Part shown: positions 31,734-32,452 of the stretch, piece after piece
Position numbering within the stretch: the first letter of the stretch is position 1
Layout: each line of letters begins with the position of its first letter
Position numbers and translations under genes: made by a program
The notes under the pieces: model-generated
What the model saw: only the letters and a program-made list of their open reading frames with translations
Databases searched by the model: none
What the model was told of the DNA's origin: nothing
Assembly: GCA_040507895.1 (NCBI GenBank)
Contig: JBEVNX010000151.1
Span: forward strand, 1 to 32,452
Length of the DNA stretch: 32,452 nucleotides
Direction of reading: 5' to 3'
Origin: JBEVNX01 sp040507895
Lineage (GTDB): Bacteria; Desulfobacterota; Binatia; JACPRU01

Positions 31734-32452
31734 ATGGACGCCAAAGGCGAGGCCCGGCAGACGATCGAAGCGGCGCGAGCCTCGCTCGTCTCACTGAGCC
31801 ATCGCATCCACGCCCATCCGGAGATAGGCTTCGAGGAGGAGCGCGCCTCGACGTGGCTCTGCGAAGCACTCGTCGACTGCGGTTTCGCCGTCGAGCGCGG
31901 AGTCTGCGAGATGCCGACCGCCTTCCTGGCACGGGCGGGTTCGGGTCCGGTTCACGTGGCGATTTGTGCAGAGTACGACTCGCTTCCCGGCATCGGCCAC
32001 GCTTGCGGTCACAACGTCATCGGGTCGTCCGCGGTCGGCGCCGGGTCGGCGCTCTCGCGGCTCGCCGACGATCTCGGGTTGACCGTGAGCGTGATCGGCA
32101 CCCCGGCCGAGGAATCCGGCGGCGGCAAGATCCTCCTTCTGGAGCGCGGCGGATTCGCCGGCGTGCAGGCGGCGCTGATGGTGCACCCCGCCCCGCTCGA
32201 CATCGTCGATCCCGTGATGCTCGCGTGGTCGCAGTTCGACGTTCACTACCACGGCAAGGCCGCGCATGCGTCGGCGTTCCCCGAGCTCGGCATCAACGCG
32301 CTCGACGCGCTCACGGTCGCGCAGACGGCGATCGGCCTGCTGCGGCAGCACATTCGGCCGACCGATCGCGTGCACGGCATCATTCTCAAGGGCGGCGACG
32401 CGGCCAACGTAGTACCGGCACACACGTCGGCCCGCTACATGGTGCGCGCCGA
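31734..32452 (+). CDS. M20-family amidohydrolase/peptidase, 3' end cut off by window edge
   Basis: 239 codons present; the family has about 390-430. Metal-site and family marks are HRIHAHPEIGFEE (22-34), AEYDSLPGIGHACGHNVIG (about 83-101) and GTPAEESGGGKILL with the Glu pair. The dimerisation domain follows, with HYHGKAAHASAFPELGINAL. The pattern is that of the M20D group (aminoacylase, AbgB-like p-aminobenzoyl-glutamate hydrolase, amidohydrolases). Substrate not predictable. ATG at 31734, five bases after the CDGSH stop, without a strong ribosome binding site of its own. Confidence 0.93.
   Translation, partial: MDAKGEARQTIEAARASLVSLSHRIHAHPEIGFEEERASTWLCEALVDCGFAVERGVCEMPTAFLARAGSGPVHVAICAEYDSLPGIGHACGHNVIGSSAVGAGSALSRLADDLGLTVSVIGTPAEESGGGKILLLERGGFAGVQAALMVHPAPLDIVDPVMLAWSQFDVHYHGKAAHASAFPELGINALDALTVAQTAIGLLRQHIRPTDRVHGIILKGGDAANVVPAHTSARYMVRA

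Noticed and set aside
1..32452. CRISPR arrays, insertion sequences, prophage or toxin-antitoxin genes
   Set aside because: No regularly spaced repeats, transposase, integrase or phage genes were seen on either strand.

Overview
The window comes from a GC-rich diderm (outer-membrane) bacterium. Diderm markers are a lipobox lipoprotein, an Arn-type lipid A modification cluster, a periplasmic M48 protease and a probable BON-like domain. The lineage cannot be fixed from this sequence alone. The mix of a long H+-pumping pyrophosphatase, a family III CoA-transferase, a spinster-like MFS remnant and an EF-P with an unusual tip resembles deltaproteobacterial-grade phyla such as Myxococcota or Binatota, but that is a weak inference. 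No rRNA, tRNA, CRISPR array, prophage or intact insertion sequence is visible.

Left part (1-9305): on the minus strand, a siroheme nitrite/sulfite reductase, a small cold-shock-like protein and glycogen debranching enzyme (cut by the left edge) are in line. Divergent from them is a long membrane pyrophosphatase (hppA). It ends 4 bp from a short, convergent complex I block, nuoB-nuoF-nuoG.

Middle left (9407-13853, plus strand): a tight series of cupin, SnoaL-like protein, transmembrane Ser/Thr kinase with a periplasmic BON-like domain, glycine-zipper lipoprotein and secreted M48 metalloprotease, followed by EF-P. The kinase, lipoprotein and protease look like an envelope-sensing or quality-control unit and are the best candidate here for an undescribed gene system. 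EF-P carries Asn where the modified Lys or Arg normally sits. A spinster-like MFS remnant that has lost its middle follows.

Middle right (14186-23340): on the minus strand, guaB-guaA (ATGA overlap), dnaE and a family III CoA-transferase read in one direction, with a DUF5658-like membrane protein beyond. Upstream of guaB is a leader with an intrinsic terminator. The 3' arm of that terminator can instead pair with a copy of its 5' arm that overlaps the guaB ribosome binding site. The layout resembles a riboswitch or attenuator expression platform. A perfect 18-bp palindrome overlaps the predicted -35. A gamma-carbonic-anhydrase-like gene is divergent from guaB. A long inverted repeat lies just before dnaE.

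Right part (23342-32452): a four-gene minus-strand cluster (arnC-like, ArnA-type formyltransferase, ArnA-type decarboxylase, arnD-like) should build and process a formamido-sugar on undecaprenyl phosphate. ArnA is split in two, and no ArnB or ArnT is present in the window. A good promoter with a palindrome at the start site precedes it. Then come era-der-AmpG-like permease (minus), a frameshifted and truncated ABC ATPase remnant, and on the plus strand a CDGSH iron-sulfur protein and an M20 amidohydrolase cut by the right edge.

Two ORFs (the cold-shock-like gene and the M48 protease) lack any in-frame ATG, GTG or TTG where the protein should begin, and both could start at CTG in a CTGA overlap with the previous gene's stop.
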